Notes: a model not told the origin generated them from the sequence alone. A stretch of 64,000 nucleotides of DNA from Papilionanthe hookeriana x Papilionanthe teres (GCA_022702705.1 CM040430.1:12305324-12369323), one strand, 5' to 3'; shown: positions 33,387 through 45,899, numbered from the stretch's first letter. Program-made: numbers and translations.

Positions 33387-34807
33387 TGTTGGATTTTGGG
33401 GATCATGCGCAACGGAAGCGAAATTAATCATGTACGCATATTAAAGTCATTTCCCCAAAAACCACCAAGGATCTCATGTGCTCATACAAATCAAAAACAT
33501 AAACCCAAAAAGAAGTGCAAGAAATCATACCATGCAAGAGTTCTACTCTTAGATTTCCTCGGATCTTTAAGGCGCCGAAACCACCGCCCTCTACCGGTAT
33601 CCACACTCGAACGGATTTCCAAATGGCTTCCAACTCACTAGATCGGAAACGGGGTTTTCTCCAAAACCTAAAGAACTCTCTTCCTCTCTTGTGGATTTCA
33701 AAAGGAAAATAATAAAAATTGACTTCATAAGCCATGACCCCTCCTTTTAATTGAAGTGACACCGTTTCACTGACACCTCTTCATTAAAGAGGTCATTTTT
33801 AATATATATTTAAAAACTCCTTTTTAAATATATGATGAATTAAAACTCTTTTAATTCATGCTTGTAATTTAAAATAATCTTATTATTATAAATTACTCAA
33901 GTGAGAGAGTGTTCATCAACCATTCTAGTCCATTCAAATTTTGTGCGACCCTATAGGTTCAATTAACATTGGCGATAGCTTAAATCACCATTTATAAACC
34001 TACAAGTTATAGTTGGTCTCTAGCAAGACACTATAACTACCCGAGTTAGTATGAATAGTCTCGAGATCCGAGACAACCCGATTGTTAATGACATAATCCC
34101 TTTATCACATGATATCATGATAGAATATAAGGCATGGATTAATGTCAACCTTATATCTCTCTATCTTTAATTTCTCGACTCCCGATTAGATCGATTAAAT
34201 AAATGCGATTGATCTCCATCAATTCATTTGAGTGTGGCCACACAATTCTCGATCTAAATCATTCGAGGGGCCCGAGAGATATCTCTCTTATTATAAGAGG
34301 GATAAATTCCATCTCGATTACTCATATCTCACTACATGATTCACATTATGCCCAATCATAATCTTTATGGTCATCCGGTCAAAGACAACGTTGGGTTATG
34401 TCAAAACATAATATTCCTCATGTTGAGAACCATGACAATCTCAGGTCAAAGGATTCGATGTCACTATAACTTGAGATTAACATATGACTTATATCCATGA
34501 TTTAATCTCAAAGCGAGTCGATCCAATATTTATTCTCCAATAAATACATATAAATCGATGTGTATCCCCATACATATATTCATCTCATGAATATCCATCA
34601 AACTTTATATTAATCTTTATTTATTGTCATTCCCACAACAATAAGCGATTATGGATATTTAGAATAATCTTCATAATAAACATGAAACTATTCGAGGTTC
34701 TTCTTCTATCATAAACATGCTAATTAAAATAGAAAAATATTCATAAAAAGTTCAAAATACATATCCATATAATATCCATATAATAGGCCTAAGGCACTAT
34801 CACTACA
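33387..34807 (-). repeat. Copia 3' LTR
   Basis: Plus-strand ends TGTTGGATTTTGG and CACTATCACTACA. Directly beyond it on the minus strand lies the polypurine tract AAGTGGGAGATCA (about 34808-34820). RNase H ends 17 bases away. Confidence 0.92.
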
Positions 34808-34823
34808 TGATCTCCCACTTGCA

Positions 34824-35483
34824 CTAGGCCCATTTATCAATGTATCTAATACCCATGGACCTTACATGACCCTCATGTTTTGCTTGTGGTAGAGGCTTAG
34901 TTAATGGATCCGCAACATTGTCATCTGTTGCAACTTTGCATATTTTAACGTCACCTCTCTCAATAATTTCTCTAAGGAGATGATAACGCTCGAGTATATG
35001 TTTGGATCGCCGATGTGACCTAGGTTCCTTTACTTGTGCTATAGCACCATTGTTGTCACAATAAATCTCAACAGGATTTGTGATACTAGGAATCACTCCA
35101 AGGTCAGAAACAAATTTCTTTATCCAAACCGCTTCTTTCGCTGCATCACATGCTGCTATGTACTCAGCTTCAGTTGTAGAATCAGCAACAGTGCTTTGCT
35201 TTGAACTCTTCCAGCTAATAGCACCACCATTTAAACAAAACACATATCCCGATTGCGATCGATAATCATCTTTGTGTGATTGAAAGCTTGCATCTGTGTA
35301 ACCTCTTACAACCGGATCATCTTCTAATCCACCAAACACCAAGAACACGTCCTTAGTTCTTCTCAAGTACTTAAGAATGTTCTTGATCGCTATCCAATGA
35401 CTTTCACCGGATCCGATCGGTATCTCGCTCGTTATGCTTAAAGCATAAGAAACATCCGGTCTAGTACATAACATGGCATACAT
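34824..35483 (-). CDS. Copia RNase H domain
   Basis: A clean 219-codon segment. YTDASF, TEAEY and CDNNGA give the three acidic catalytic residues; KHILERYHLLREII and DPLTKPLPQAKHE are the usual C-terminal motifs, ending MGIRYIDKWA. It degrades the RNA strand of the cDNA hybrid. The domain itself is undamaged, but it is separated from RT by frameshifts near 35480-35570, so it is not a free gene. Confidence 0.85.
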   Translation of the reverse strand: MYAMLCTRPDVSYALSITSEIPIGSGESHWIAIKNILKYLRRTKDVFLVFGGLEDDPVVRGYTDASFQSHKDDYRSQSGYVFCLNGGAISWKSSKQSTVADSTTEAEYIAACDAAKEAVWIKKFVSDLGVIPSITNPVEIYCDNNGAIAQVKEPRSHRRSKHILERYHLLREIIERGDVKICKVATDDNVADPLTKPLPQAKHEGHVRSMGIRYIDKWA

Positions 35484-35484
35484 G

Positions 35485-36757
35485 ATAGATCCTATAGCGA
35501 AGCATAAGGAATCTTACTCATACGCTCTCGCTCATCATTAGTGTTAGGACACCGAGTCTTGCTAAGCGTTATGCCATGTGACATAGTGCAAGAATCCTCT
35601 CTTGGACTCTTCCATACGGAACCTTTTCAAGTATAAGGTCTATATATGTACTTTGATTTAGAGCAATTAGCCTTTTAGATCTATCTCTATAGATCTTTAT
35701 CCCTAGGATATAGGATGCCTCTCCTAAATCCTTCATTGAGAAACATTTACCCAACCAAGTTTTGACATTGTGCAAGGTAGGTATGTCATTCCTAATGAGT
35801 AATATGTCATCGACATATAAGACCGGAAAAACAATAGTGCTCCCACTAACTTTCTTGTAAACACAAGGTTCATCTTCATTTTTGATAAAGCCAAACTCTT
35901 TGATTGTCTCATCAAAACGAAGATTCCAACTCCTTGAAGCCTCGCTTCAAACCATAAATGGATCTTAGAAGCTTGCACACTTTACCGGAATTCTCGGGAT
36001 GAACAAAACCTTCGGGTTGTGTCATATACACATCCTCAAACAAGTTTCCATTAAGAAACGCAGTTTTAACATCCATTTGCCATATCTCATAGTCATAATA
36101 TGCAGCAATGGCAATGAGAATTCTAATAGACTTAAGCATGACTACCGGTGAAAAAGTTTCATCATAGTCGATACCATGAATTTGTTTAAAACCTTTTGCA
36201 ACAAGTCTTGCTTTATAAGTATGCATATTACCATCCATGTCGGTTTTCTTCTTGAAAACCCACTTGCACCCAATGGTCTTAATATCATTTGGTGGATCAA
36301 CCAAGTTCCAAACTTGATTATCATACATGGATTGGATTTCAGATTTCATGGCCTCTAACCATTTGTCAGAGTCCTGATTTAACATAGCATCTTGATAGGT
36401 AGTAGGATCACCATGATCCATTAACAATACATCATGATCATTATTCATGAGAAATCCATAACTCTCAGGCTCATAACGTATTCTATCAGATCTACGTAGT
36501 TCTTGTGTTACAACCGGTGTGTCAATAACTCCTTGTTGACCACCATCATCCAAAGGTATTTCAATGTTATTTTGTGACTCTCGAACTTCTTCGAGTTGTA
36601 CTTTACTCCCACTCGATTCCTTTAGAAATAAATTCCCTTTCCAAAAAGAAACCATTTCTAGCAATAAACACTTTGTTCTCAATGGGATTGTAAAAGTAAT
36701 ATCCTTTAGTCTCATTAGGATAACCCACAAAAATACATTTATCAGATTTAGGTTCAA
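35485..36757 (-). pseudogene. Copia reverse transcriptase, frameshifted
   Basis: 36757-35912 holds the linker (LRRSDRIRYEPESYG), WNLVDPPNDIKTIGCKWVFK, YKARLVAKGF, YDETFSPVV and MDVKTAFLNG. The frame shifts near 35930. VLYVDDILLI, the catalytic YVDD box, is intact near 35810-35840, followed by FSMKDLGEASYILGIKI. A further shift near 35600-35480 precedes RNase H. All core motifs are recognisable, so decay is recent. Confidence 0.88.
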
Positions 36758-37330
36758 GTTTATTAGAATGTAAACGCTTTACATAAGCTTCACAACCCCA
36801 AATCTTAAGAAAAAGCAAACTAGGCTTCTTCCCGATCCATATCTCATATGGTGTCTTTTCAACCCTTTTGGATGGAACTCTATTTAGTGTAAAAGCAGTT
36901 GTCATAAGTGCATAACCCCAAAAGGAAAGTGGAAGATCCGATGCACTCATCATTGATCGAACCATATCAAATAGAGTTCGATTCCTTCTTTCGTACACAC
37001 CATTCCATTGTGGTGTTCCAGGAGGAGTAAGTTGTGAAACAATTCCACAACTCTTAAGATGATCACCAAACTCTTGGCTCAAATATTCTCCACCTCGATC
37101 GGATCGAAGCACCTTAATTGTCTTACCAAGTTGATTTTGTACTTCATTTTGAAAATACTTGAACATTTCAAATGCTTCATATTTATGTCTCATCAAATAG
37201 ACATAACCATACCTACCGAAATCATCGAGTAAAGGTAATGAAGTACCTGTAACCTCCTATGGCATCTATACTTAATGGTCCACATACATCCGTATGTATT
37301 AGGGCCAATAATTCATTAGCCCTTTCACCG
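36603..37330 (-). pseudogene. Copia integrase
   Basis: HTDVCGP near 37285 carries the first catalytic Asp, KVLRSDRGGEYLSQEF the second and PQWNGVYERRNRTLFDM the Glu. EKTPYEIWIGKKPS and ETKGYYFYNP are typical C-terminal wording. A frameshift near 37210 separates the first Asp from the rest. It would insert cDNA with 5-bp staggering, consistent with the GCGCC duplication. Confidence 0.88.
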
Positions 37331-37925
37331 TGTCCAGGTAAAAGGCTCCTTTGTCATTTTCCCCAAAAGACATGATTCGCAAGTATCAAATGATTCATAA
37401 TCAAATGAATTCAAAAGTCCATCTTTATGGAGTTTTGAAATGCGTTTCTCATTTATGTGTCCTAGACGACAATGCCAAAGATAGGTTACATTCAAGTCAT
37501 TTGACTTAAATTTCTTGGTAGTAATGTTACATACGAAAAAATCATTGGATATTTGAAGGTTCAAAACATAAAGACCATCTAGTAAAACAACATTTGCATA
37601 GAACATATCTTTATGATAAATGGAGCAAATATTATTCCTAATAATAAAAGCAAAACCATCATTATCCAAACAAGAAACCGAAACAATGTTTCTACACATT
37701 GTAGGAACATAAAAACAATTGTTCAATACTAACAAAAGCCCACTGGGTAAAGAAAGTTCATAACTTCCTACGACTAAAGCGACAACTTTTGCTCCATTGC
37801 CTACGCGAAGATCCACTTCGCCCCGTTTCGATTTTCTACTCCCCTTTAGTCCCCGCACATTTGAACAAATGTGAGATGCGAATCCGAGTATCCACTTATC
37901 CGGGAACTAGAAGGAGTATAATTAA
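37325..37925 (-). pseudogene. Copia protease and integrase zinc domain
   Basis: 37858-37325 encodes the protease body (VDLRVGNGAKVVALVVGSYE, LPSGLLLVLNNCFYVPTMCR) and the HHCC zinc domain (LWHCRLGHINEKRIS, CESCLLGKMTKEPF). Upstream, DKWILGFASHICSN stands where the family has WILD(S/T)G before HICSN, so the catalytic Asp triad is missing. Confidence 0.82.
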
Positions 37926-38817
37926 TCCGTATAACATTTATACCGAAGCACTTGGTCCCACCGAGTTTTCTTGTTCATTAGATCTTCCTTATAAAGTTTG
38001 CAATTTCTTTTCCAATGACCAGGTTCATTGCAAAAGAAACAGACATCATCCTTCTGGGATTTAGCCTTGGAATTAAGATTGGGCTTAGGTTTAGGATTGG
38101 ACTTTCCACCCCAACCTTTGCCTTTTCCTTTTCCTTTTCCTTTTCCTTTCTTCTTAAAACTCTTACCCTTTTGCTTAACCATTAAGATTTGCCCAGGCTT
38201 GGATTTTATATTTTGTTCAGCAGTTTTAAGCATCGTATGCAACTCTGATATTGATTTGTCCATCTCATTCATATTGTAGTTCATGACAAACCGGTCATAA
38301 CTACGAGGAAGTGAATTCGGGAGCAAATCGGTAGCCAATTCTTGGCTTAATGGAAATCCAAGCCTTGCCGAGTGCTCCATGTAACCTTTCATTTTCAATA
38401 CATGAGCACTAACTGAACTACCTTCGGTCATTTTGCAAGAATGCAATGCCTTGGTAGTTTCATATCTTTCTTGCCTTGCTTGTTGCTTGGAACATTTCCT
38501 TTAGGTTTATGATCATATCATAAGCCTCCATATGTTCTAAATCTTTACGGATCTCGGAACTCATGACAACTAACATCAAGCGAAGCAACATCTACAGAGT
38601 CACTATGATGCTTCTCATAAGCATTCTTTTACGCTCCGGTGGCATTATCATCCGGTTTTTCGGGGTGAGGTTCATCCGGGACATATAACTTCCTTTCGTG
38701 TTTGAGAACAATTCTCGAATTACGAAACCGATCAAGGAAGTTAGCCCTCGTAAGCTTGTCCTTCTCGAGGACCGATCGCGATGAAAATGCGGAATTGTTA
38801 TTATTGTTGTTGGCCAT
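37922..38817 (-). pseudogene. Copia gag
   Basis: Starts MANNNNNNSAFSSRSVLEKD at 38817, breaks near 38629, and resumes at 38446 with capsid helices (HVLKMKGYMEHSARLG). A KGKGKG tract coded by repeated CCTTTT on the plus strand (38119-38153) precedes the zinc knuckle CFFCNEPGHWKRNC (about 38042-38001). Capsid and nucleocapsid functions are recognisable; the product would be truncated. Confidence 0.85.
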
Positions 38818-40347
38818 CTATAATAAATGCGAAAGTTTAAGTATATTAATTATGAAAAACTCCCACTAAATTAATAATCCCTCTTTTAAAATTATATTAA
38901 CTTTAGTGGTATAAGATCCATAATTATACTTAATTTTAAGTCAGCTTTGGCATGACACTTAAAATCAAGTATATTTAGGTAGGTAACTATTACCAATTGC
39001 ATCAAATGCAACTCTTAATGGGATTTTTGACATCTTATGTCGTAGCATGTTTAAATCTCATCTCATGCCCTTAGGCCCAAAACCATTTTGTAAGCTCTAA
39101 TTAAGTTTTACCATTTTAAACACATGAGTAGCACCATTACTCATCCCGTCATGCTAATATTATCTAATGTACTCCTACTTTGGTAGAACCCACATCATGG
39201 TGATATTAGTTTTTGACAGGTGTTTAATAATAATGGATGACATGAAAAACTTAAAATTTCAAATGAGGGATCGTTATAGATTTTAAATTATAATGATGTT
39301 ATGATTTATTTTAGTATCATATACTAAACCACATCACAGAAAATATCAAAATCTGAAGCATAATTAAGCGTGTCAAAATATGGCCCCAAAACTAGAATGA
39401 TCTTCATAAGCATAAGCCAATTATGAAGATCAAAAGTCCAATCTAAGGGTAAAAGGTAACTTCTAAAGCCTTCGAGATCACCATCTCCTGCATGAACTTC
39501 TAGCTCCTCCATCACCATGGTGGATAGTGGACTTCAAGTGCCTTGCTTTGTCTTCTCACGATTTATCTCACCAAGAATAAATATATGTAATATAAATTAC
39601 AACAAAGCAAAATGGCACGTGACCATAATTAATAATTACATCTCATTGCAAAAATTAAAATATTACAACCATGCAATTTACAGAATTCACTGGGTCGTAT
39701 TATGTGTCACGCAAGTCAATACATCATGTATTAATCTAATTAATACATCCATGTTTGACAAACTAAAAAAAATAATAATAAAATTACTCGATAATTGGCT
39801 CGATGTTTCTAAAACAATTAAATTTATGAGGCGTTAGGAATAAAAACGGTGGTTCAGCTAAAATTTCTTAATTAAAATACGTACATCGCAATACTAAAAT
39901 TTTATATTTTTTTTGCCAAAAACAATCCAAAATTTCATAAATTATTTAAAAAGAATTTCATGCAAAAAATTATAAATATTGCGATATAAATTCAACACTT
40001 TAATCTAATTAAAATTTGAATCCAGATTTTAAATTCGCATTAAATCATAATTTAATTAATCATATTAATTAATTAATGCGAATAGGTGCCATTCGAACGA
40101 ATAGACACGAGGAGTTGGGCACTTACAAACCGAGAGGTGCTAACCCATTGAACACTTATTGGTGTCAACTCCACATCGACCGCCCGCCATAACCGCTCGC
40201 CACCGGCCAACCGCTGCCGTCGGCCAACCGCCGCCGTCGGCCAACCGCCACCGTCGGCCAACCGCCGCCGCCGAATCCGCCGGCGGCCATAGCCGCCGCA
40301 GCCGACGTCCAAAAACACCGTTAAATTGATTTCTATGAAAACATAAG
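38818..40347 (-). other. Copia untranslated leader
   Basis: About 1.5 kb between primer site and gag start, AT-rich at its gag-proximal end and very GC-rich near 40180-40315. No gene; the minus frame at 40408-40073 crosses the LTR and is low-complexity. Confidence 0.7.
40204..40271. repeat. 17-bp GC-rich tandem repeat in the copia leader
   Basis: Four units of CGGCCAACCGCCGCCGT or close variants. It lies about 80-145 bases from the primer site and could form stable structure in the RNA leader. Confidence 0.85.
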
Positions 40348-40362
40348 TTGGCTCTGATACCA
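40348..40362 (-). other. Copia primer binding site, initiator tRNA-Met
   Basis: The plus strand reads TTGGCTCTGATACCA next to the LTR, so the minus strand has TGGTATCAGAGCC, an exact match to the plant initiator tRNA-Met primer site. Confidence 0.9.
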
Positions 40363-40363
40363 C

Positions 40364-41781
40364 TGTTGGATTTTGGGGATCATGCGCAACGGAAGCGAAA
40401 TTAATCATGTACGCATATTAAAGTCATTTCCCAAAAAACCACCAAGGATCTCATGTGCTCATACAAATCAAAAACATAAACCCAAAAAGAAGTGCAAGAA
40501 ATCATACCATGCGAGAGTTCTACTCTTAGATTTCCTCGGATCTTTAAGGCGCCGAAACCACCGCCTTCTACCGGTATCCACACTCGAACGGATTTCCAAA
40601 TGGCTTCCAACTGCTAGATCGGAAACGGGGTTTTCTCCGAAACCCAAAGAACTCTCTTCCTCTCTTGTGGATTTCAAAAGGAAAATAATAAAAATTGACT
40701 TCATAAGACATGACCCCTCCTTTTAATTGAAGTGACACCGTTTCATGACACCTCTTCATTAAAGAGGTCATTTTTAATATATATTTAAAAACTCCTTTTT
40801 AAATATATGATGAATTAAAACTCTTTTAATTCATGCTTGTAATTTAAAATAATCTTATTATTATAAATTACTCAAGTGAAGAGTGTTCATCAACCAATTC
40901 TAGTCAATTCAAATTTTGTGCGACCCTATAGGTTCGATTAACATTGGCGGTAGGCTTAAATCACCATTTATAAACCTACAAGTTATAGTTGGTCTCTAGC
41001 GAGACACTATAACTACCCAAGTTAGTATGAATAGTCTCGAGATCCGAGACAACCTGATTGTTAATGACATAATCCATTTATCACATGATATCATGATAGA
41101 ATATAAGGCATGGATTAATGTCAACCTTATATCTCTCTATCTTTAATTTCTCGACTCTCGATTAGATCGATTAAATAAATGCGATTGATCTCCATCGATT
41201 CATTTGAGTGTGGCTACACAATTCTCGATCTAAATCATTCGAGGACCTGAAGATATCTCTCTTATTATAAGAGGGATAAATTCCATCTTGATTACTCATA
41301 TCTCACTACATGATTCACATTATGCCCAATCATAATCTTTATGGTCATCCGGTCAAAGACAACGTTGGGTTATGTCAAAACATAATATTCCTCATGTTGA
41401 GAACCATGACAATCTCGAGTCAAAAGATTCGATGTCACTACAACTTGAGATTAACATATGACTTATATCCATGATTTAATCTCAAAGCGAGTCGATCCAA
41501 TATTTATTCTCCAATAAATACATATAAATCGATGTGTATCCCCATACATATATTCATCTCATGAATATCCATCAAACTTTATATTAATCTTTATTTATTG
41601 TCATTCCACAACAATAAGCGATTATGGATATTTAGAATAATCTTCATAATAAACATGAAACTATTCAAGGTTCTTCTTCTATCATAAACATGCTAATTAA
41701 AATAGAAAAATATTCATAAAAAGTTCAAAATACATATCCATATAATATCCATATAATAGGCCTAGGGCACTATCATTAACA
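40364..41781 (-). repeat. Copia 5' LTR
   Basis: Nearly identical to 33387-34807, with small differences such as GGGGCCCGA versus GGACCTGA near 41242. It ends ATCATTAACA, followed at once by the duplicated GCGCC. Confidence 0.92.
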
Positions 41782-43416
41782 GCGCCTAGGTGCCAGAGTC
41801 CGGCGCCTAAGCGTCAGTTTGATACAGACGTTGTTAAGTTTTTTTTGATGACTTTGGGCAGTTATTTTGACGGTGTTAAGCGGTTATTGGAGTTTCTAGA
41901 AGACTAGAAGTTACTCCTAATAGATAGGACATGTGATACAATGTATTTAGACACAAAAAAACGATCTGGATCGTGAAGAGGTGCGACCCAAAGTGAAGAG
42001 GTGCGAACGACCTGGTCACGGAGTCCGGCGCCTAGGCGCGACGGTTACCTTCTAGAAGATACATTAAATTTGGACGAATTTTGAAGATGTGCCTTAAGCA
42101 ACCCCTGGTCAAATTCAGAGCTCTATAAATAGGAGCCCATTCTACAGAGAAAATCGCACCAAAACCCCCCCTCTTGGTAGACATACCCATTTTAGCCTAT
42201 TTTAGTCTCTTCCATACTTAGGGTGCCACTTTATTTTGTATCTAGTGAGTTTATTTTGAGTGTTTATTGTGTGTAATTGCTGTTGGAGTCTTTCATCATT
42301 GCGTTGGAGTCAGTAGAAGTCAGCGAAGCTCTTGAAGGAACACTTCAAATAAGCATTTGTACTTTGGTTCAAAGTTTTATAAATATATTTTGTTGTGTTA
42401 TTTTAATGAGTTCTGAGTAGTTAGTTATCTTTCTCCTTTTAACTATGAAAAGATTATAAATTAATTAAATTTCGTAGGAGAATTAAATATAAAATATTTT
42501 AAAATATTGTGATGATATTAATACCTGATCTTAGTTTACTTTTTAAAAGGGTCATTTAATTTGTTAAAACATGTTGAAGAATTTTGAGACCTATCCGGAG
42601 ATAAATTCTTAACTAGTAGATATTACATGAATCCTTAGGTAATCGCAGGCTATACGTGGATTATTTAAGGTGAAGTGCAAATAAATAGGAATATATTATT
42701 TATTGGGCGTATAATTAATTAGTTTTTAGAGTGACAGACTAAATTCTAATAATTTGGTTTATAGAAAGGTAACGGGTCACTGGTAGGGCCGACGATAGCC
42801 ACCCTTGGACATCTAGTAGTATGAGCCTAGATTAACCCATTCTACTAATAACACATCCTGAGCCTAAGTATAGATTAGTCAATGTTCTTTGCACCTGGAC
42901 CAAAGGGTAAAGAATATTAATGCTTCTATTTGGCACAATACTATAATCTTAATTCCTTACAAAAGATAATTAATCTATAATTCTTGGATTAGTTGAAAAA
43001 GGAGAAAGTCGTTTTTATAATTAAATTGAATTTTAATTACTGTTTACTTTACTTTCCTGCTTATTGCTTACTTTCTTTTAGTAAAAGCTATTGGTTAATT
43101 AAATTTGAATATATATATAAAAAAGTATATATAATTTGCATAAGAAAATTTCAAAATATTACTTATTTATTTTTACTTTTTATTTTTATTATCCCTGTGG
43201 GATCGATAACCAGGACTCCACTAGAGCCCTGTATTACTTGAACGATACGTATACTTGCGTTTAAAATGGTGACTTTTACAATAATTAAATCTAATAAAAT
43301 AATAAAAGTAAACCTCTTACATCAAGTTTTTGAAGTCATTTGCCAGGAATTAAATCTTCTAAAAAGTGGTATCAAATTATTGTATTTTAAAGCATATTTA
43401 AAGTCGCATCGCATCA
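41782..43416 (+). repeat. 5' LTR of Athila-1, segment right of copia
   Basis: Matches 53202-54854. Contains GCGCC palindrome variants at 41782-41815 and 42026-42040, a TATA box at 42123-42132 and a U5 ending GCATCGCATCA at 43416. It lacks an extra palindrome unit that the 3' LTR has at 53443-53473. Confidence 0.9.
42123..42132 (+). promoter_or_regulatory. LTR TATA box of Athila-1 (5' copy)
   Basis: CTATAAATAG lies in AGAGCTCTATAAATAGGAGC, about 85 bases downstream of the last GCGCC palindrome. Copia now separates it from the first 193 bases of the LTR. Confidence 0.7.
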
Positions 43417-43418
43417 AG

Positions 43419-43441
43419 TTTTTGGCCGCCGTTGCCGGGGA
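43419..43441 (+). other. Athila-1 primer binding site, tRNA-Asp type
   Basis: TTTTTGGCCGCCGTTGCCGG continues to GGA, the Athila-type site complementary to the tRNA-Asp 3' end with one inserted C. It begins three bases after the LTR end and is followed by an A-rich leader to 43560. Confidence 0.8.
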
Positions 43442-43560
43442 TAAGATAAAATAAAAAGTAAAAGCAAAACAAATTAAAAAAAAATAAATAAAAAGTAAAA
43501 AAAAACAAAAATATAAAAATAAAACATAAAAACAAAAAAAAATATTATCTTTAAATTTTT

Positions 43561-45280
43561 ATGCGTAGTTCTGGATCTGAAGGATTACTACCTTTTGTTT
43601 CTGAATTAGAAAGAACAATTAAAAGAATTAAAAAAGGAAAACAAATTTCAAAACATAAAAAAATGGCTAACTTACATAACAATAATCAAAACCCAATCGA
43701 AATTAATGAACAAAATATTTATAAACCATTAAGGGAATATGCAAAACCCTACAGCTAATGAACTTCATGTTAGTATTCGAATTCCAGCTGTAGATGTTAA
43801 TTCTTTTGAGCTTAAACCTTCTATTATTCAAATGGTTCAAAATAATCAATTTGGAGGAACACCTAATGAGGATTCAAATTTACACCTTGCTAGTTTTTTA
43901 GAACTTTGTGCTACCTTTAAATATAAAAATGTTTCTGATGATGCAATTTGGCTTAGATTCTTTCCTTTTTCCTTAAAAGATAAAGCAAAGATGTGGCTTA
44001 ATTCATTAGCAACTTGTTCTATTAAAACATGGGCAGATATGACACAAAAATTCCTTACTAAATATTTTTCTCCTTCTAAAACTGCTAAATTGAGAAATGA
44101 TATTACTTCATTTACGCAATTTGATGGAGAAACAATTTATGAATCTTGGGAAAGTTTTAAAGAACTATTAAGAAAATGTCCTCATCATGCTTTACCAGAT
44201 TGGTTAATCATTCAAATATTTTATAATGAACTTATTGGATCACTTAGATCAATTATTGATGCTGTTGCTGGTGGTTCTTTAATGGCTAAGACATTTAAAG
44301 AAGCCTACACCTTAATTGAAGAAATGGCTAACAACAATTTTCAATGGCCTTCTGAAAGGGTTAATCCTAAAAGAATGGCCAGTATTCATAATAATGAAGC
44401 CTTTTCTATTTTAGCTTCACAAGTGGCTGCGATATCTAAGAAATTAGATAATTTTGCTATTAATATATCACATGTGAATAATGAAAATGCTGCAAATTCC
44501 GATGATTCCGAAACAATGGAAACTTTGCAAGCTATTGCTAGTAAAACTAATAATCCTTATTCTAATTATTATAATCCCTGTTGGAAAAATCATCCTAATT
44601 TTAATTGGAGTAATGAAAATCAAACCAATCCAAATTGGAATAATCAAGGAAATTCAAACTATGACTAACTTATCCTCCCGATTATAACAATCAGCAGAAA
44701 AAGTTGTTTGTAGAAGAATTGATCTTGCAACTTAGCAATCAGTTACAAAGTCAAAACACTGCTATTCGTAATATTGAGAATCAGATGGGTCAAATTGCTA
44801 ATTTTATTAATTACAGACCTCAAGGAACACTGCTTAGCAATTTTGAAATTAATCTTAAAGGATCTGGAAAAGAACATGAACAAGCAAAAGTTGTACAACT
44901 TAGAAGTGGAAAGGAATTAAAAGAGAAAACAAGGAATGAGATTGAAAAAGAGAAAGAAGTTGAAGAGATTGAAAAACCTAAAGATACCCTTTCTCCAAGT
45001 AAAGATCATACTGTTGTACCTACTGAAGTGGAAGTTGAAAGACCACCACCACCTTTTCCTCAAAGACTTAAACAACAAAAGCTTGACCATCAATTTTCTA
45101 TGTTCTTTGAAATTTTTAAGAAACTTATCATCAACATTCCTTTTGTTGAAGCTTTGGAGCAAATGCCAAGCTATGCAAAATTTATGAAGGATATTTTAAG
45201 TAAGAAGAGAAAATTTGAAGCTTATGAAACTGTTGCATTAAGTGAAGAATGTAGTGCAATAATTCAGAAGAAATTACCTT
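43561..45280 (+). pseudogene. Athila-1 gag
   Basis: Begins MRSSGSEGLLPFVSELERTI, a start typical of the family. A one-base shift near 43745 leads into ANELHVSIRIPAVDVNSFEL, then FLELCATFKYKNVSDDAIWL, DKAKMWLNSL, TKYFSPSKTAKLRNDITSF and KECPHH-like capsid wording (LLRKCPHHALPDW). An in-frame stop near 44666 precedes QLSNQLQSQNTAIRNIENQM and a proline-rich stretch (ERPPPPFPQRLKQ). A stop at 45280-45282 falls at the gag-protease junction. Confidence 0.85.
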
Positions 45281-45282
45281 AG

Positions 45283-45712
45283 AAACTTAAAGATCCTGGA
45301 AGTTTCACTATACCATGTGCTATTGGAGAAAAATTCTGTGGAAAAGCCTTATGTGATTTAGGAGTTAGTGTTAATCTCATGACATTTCAATCTTTCGAAG
45401 GTTAGATTTAGGAGAGATCTCTCCTACTACTATAAATCTTCAGTTAGCTGATCGATCGATCACTTATCCTAAAGGAGTTATAGAGGATGTTCTTGTTAAG
45501 GTAGATAAATTTATTTTCCCTGTAGATTTCATTGTTCTAGATATGGAAGAAGATAAAGAAATACCTATCATTTTAGGAAGACCTTTTCTAGCTATCGGTC
45601 GAGCTATAATTGATGTGCAAAAAGGAGAATTAACGATGAGAGTTAATGAACAAGAGATAACATTCAATGTTCTGAAATCAATGAGGTATCCTGAAAAAGA
45701 AAAATGATATTG
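45283..45712 (+). pseudogene. Athila-1 aspartic protease
   Basis: KLKDPGSFTIPCAIGEKFCG leads to ALCDLGVSVNLM, which contains the DLG active-site variant usual in Athila. A frameshift near 45395 follows, and the domain resumes with ADRSITYPKGVIEDVLVKVD, EEDKEIPIILGRPFLAIGRA and NEQEITFNVLKSMRYP. It processes the polyprotein in an active element; here it is broken. Confidence 0.8.
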
Positions 45713-45899
45713 GATGGATATTTTTGATTATATGATTGAAAAGCATTATCAAGAAAGATGTAAGGTCATTTTTGATGATAAAGATAAAGAATCTATGTTA
45801 TATGATGAGTCATTAAATGAAGAAAATTCATTTGAAGAAGCTCATTATATTCATGAAAATTGAGAAATTTTAGACACAACTACAAATGAGATATTATTA

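Larger units (their letters stand above)
33387..41781 (-). mobile_element. Complete Ty1/copia retrotransposon, Angela-like, minus strand
   Basis: LTRs are 33387-34807 and 40364-41781 (1.42 kb), TG...CA bounded, flanked by GCGCC on both sides (33382-33386, 41782-41786). The primer site lies at 40348-40362, with gag-protease-integrase-RT-RNase H order in the interior. Long LTRs, an MANNNN gag start and the integrase/RT wording suit the Angela/BARE group. Several frameshifts and loss of the protease DTG make this copy defective, but the LTRs differ by only a few percent by eye, so it is the youngest large insertion here. Confidence 0.93.

Noticed and set aside
33424..33762. 112-codon minus-strand frame in the copia LTR and its twin near 40401-40771
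   Set aside because: Both are LTR sequence; duplication of the frame reflects the LTR pair, not a gene.
40073..40408. Arg-rich minus-strand frame
   Set aside because: It comes from the GC tandem repeat of the copia leader and crosses the LTR edge.
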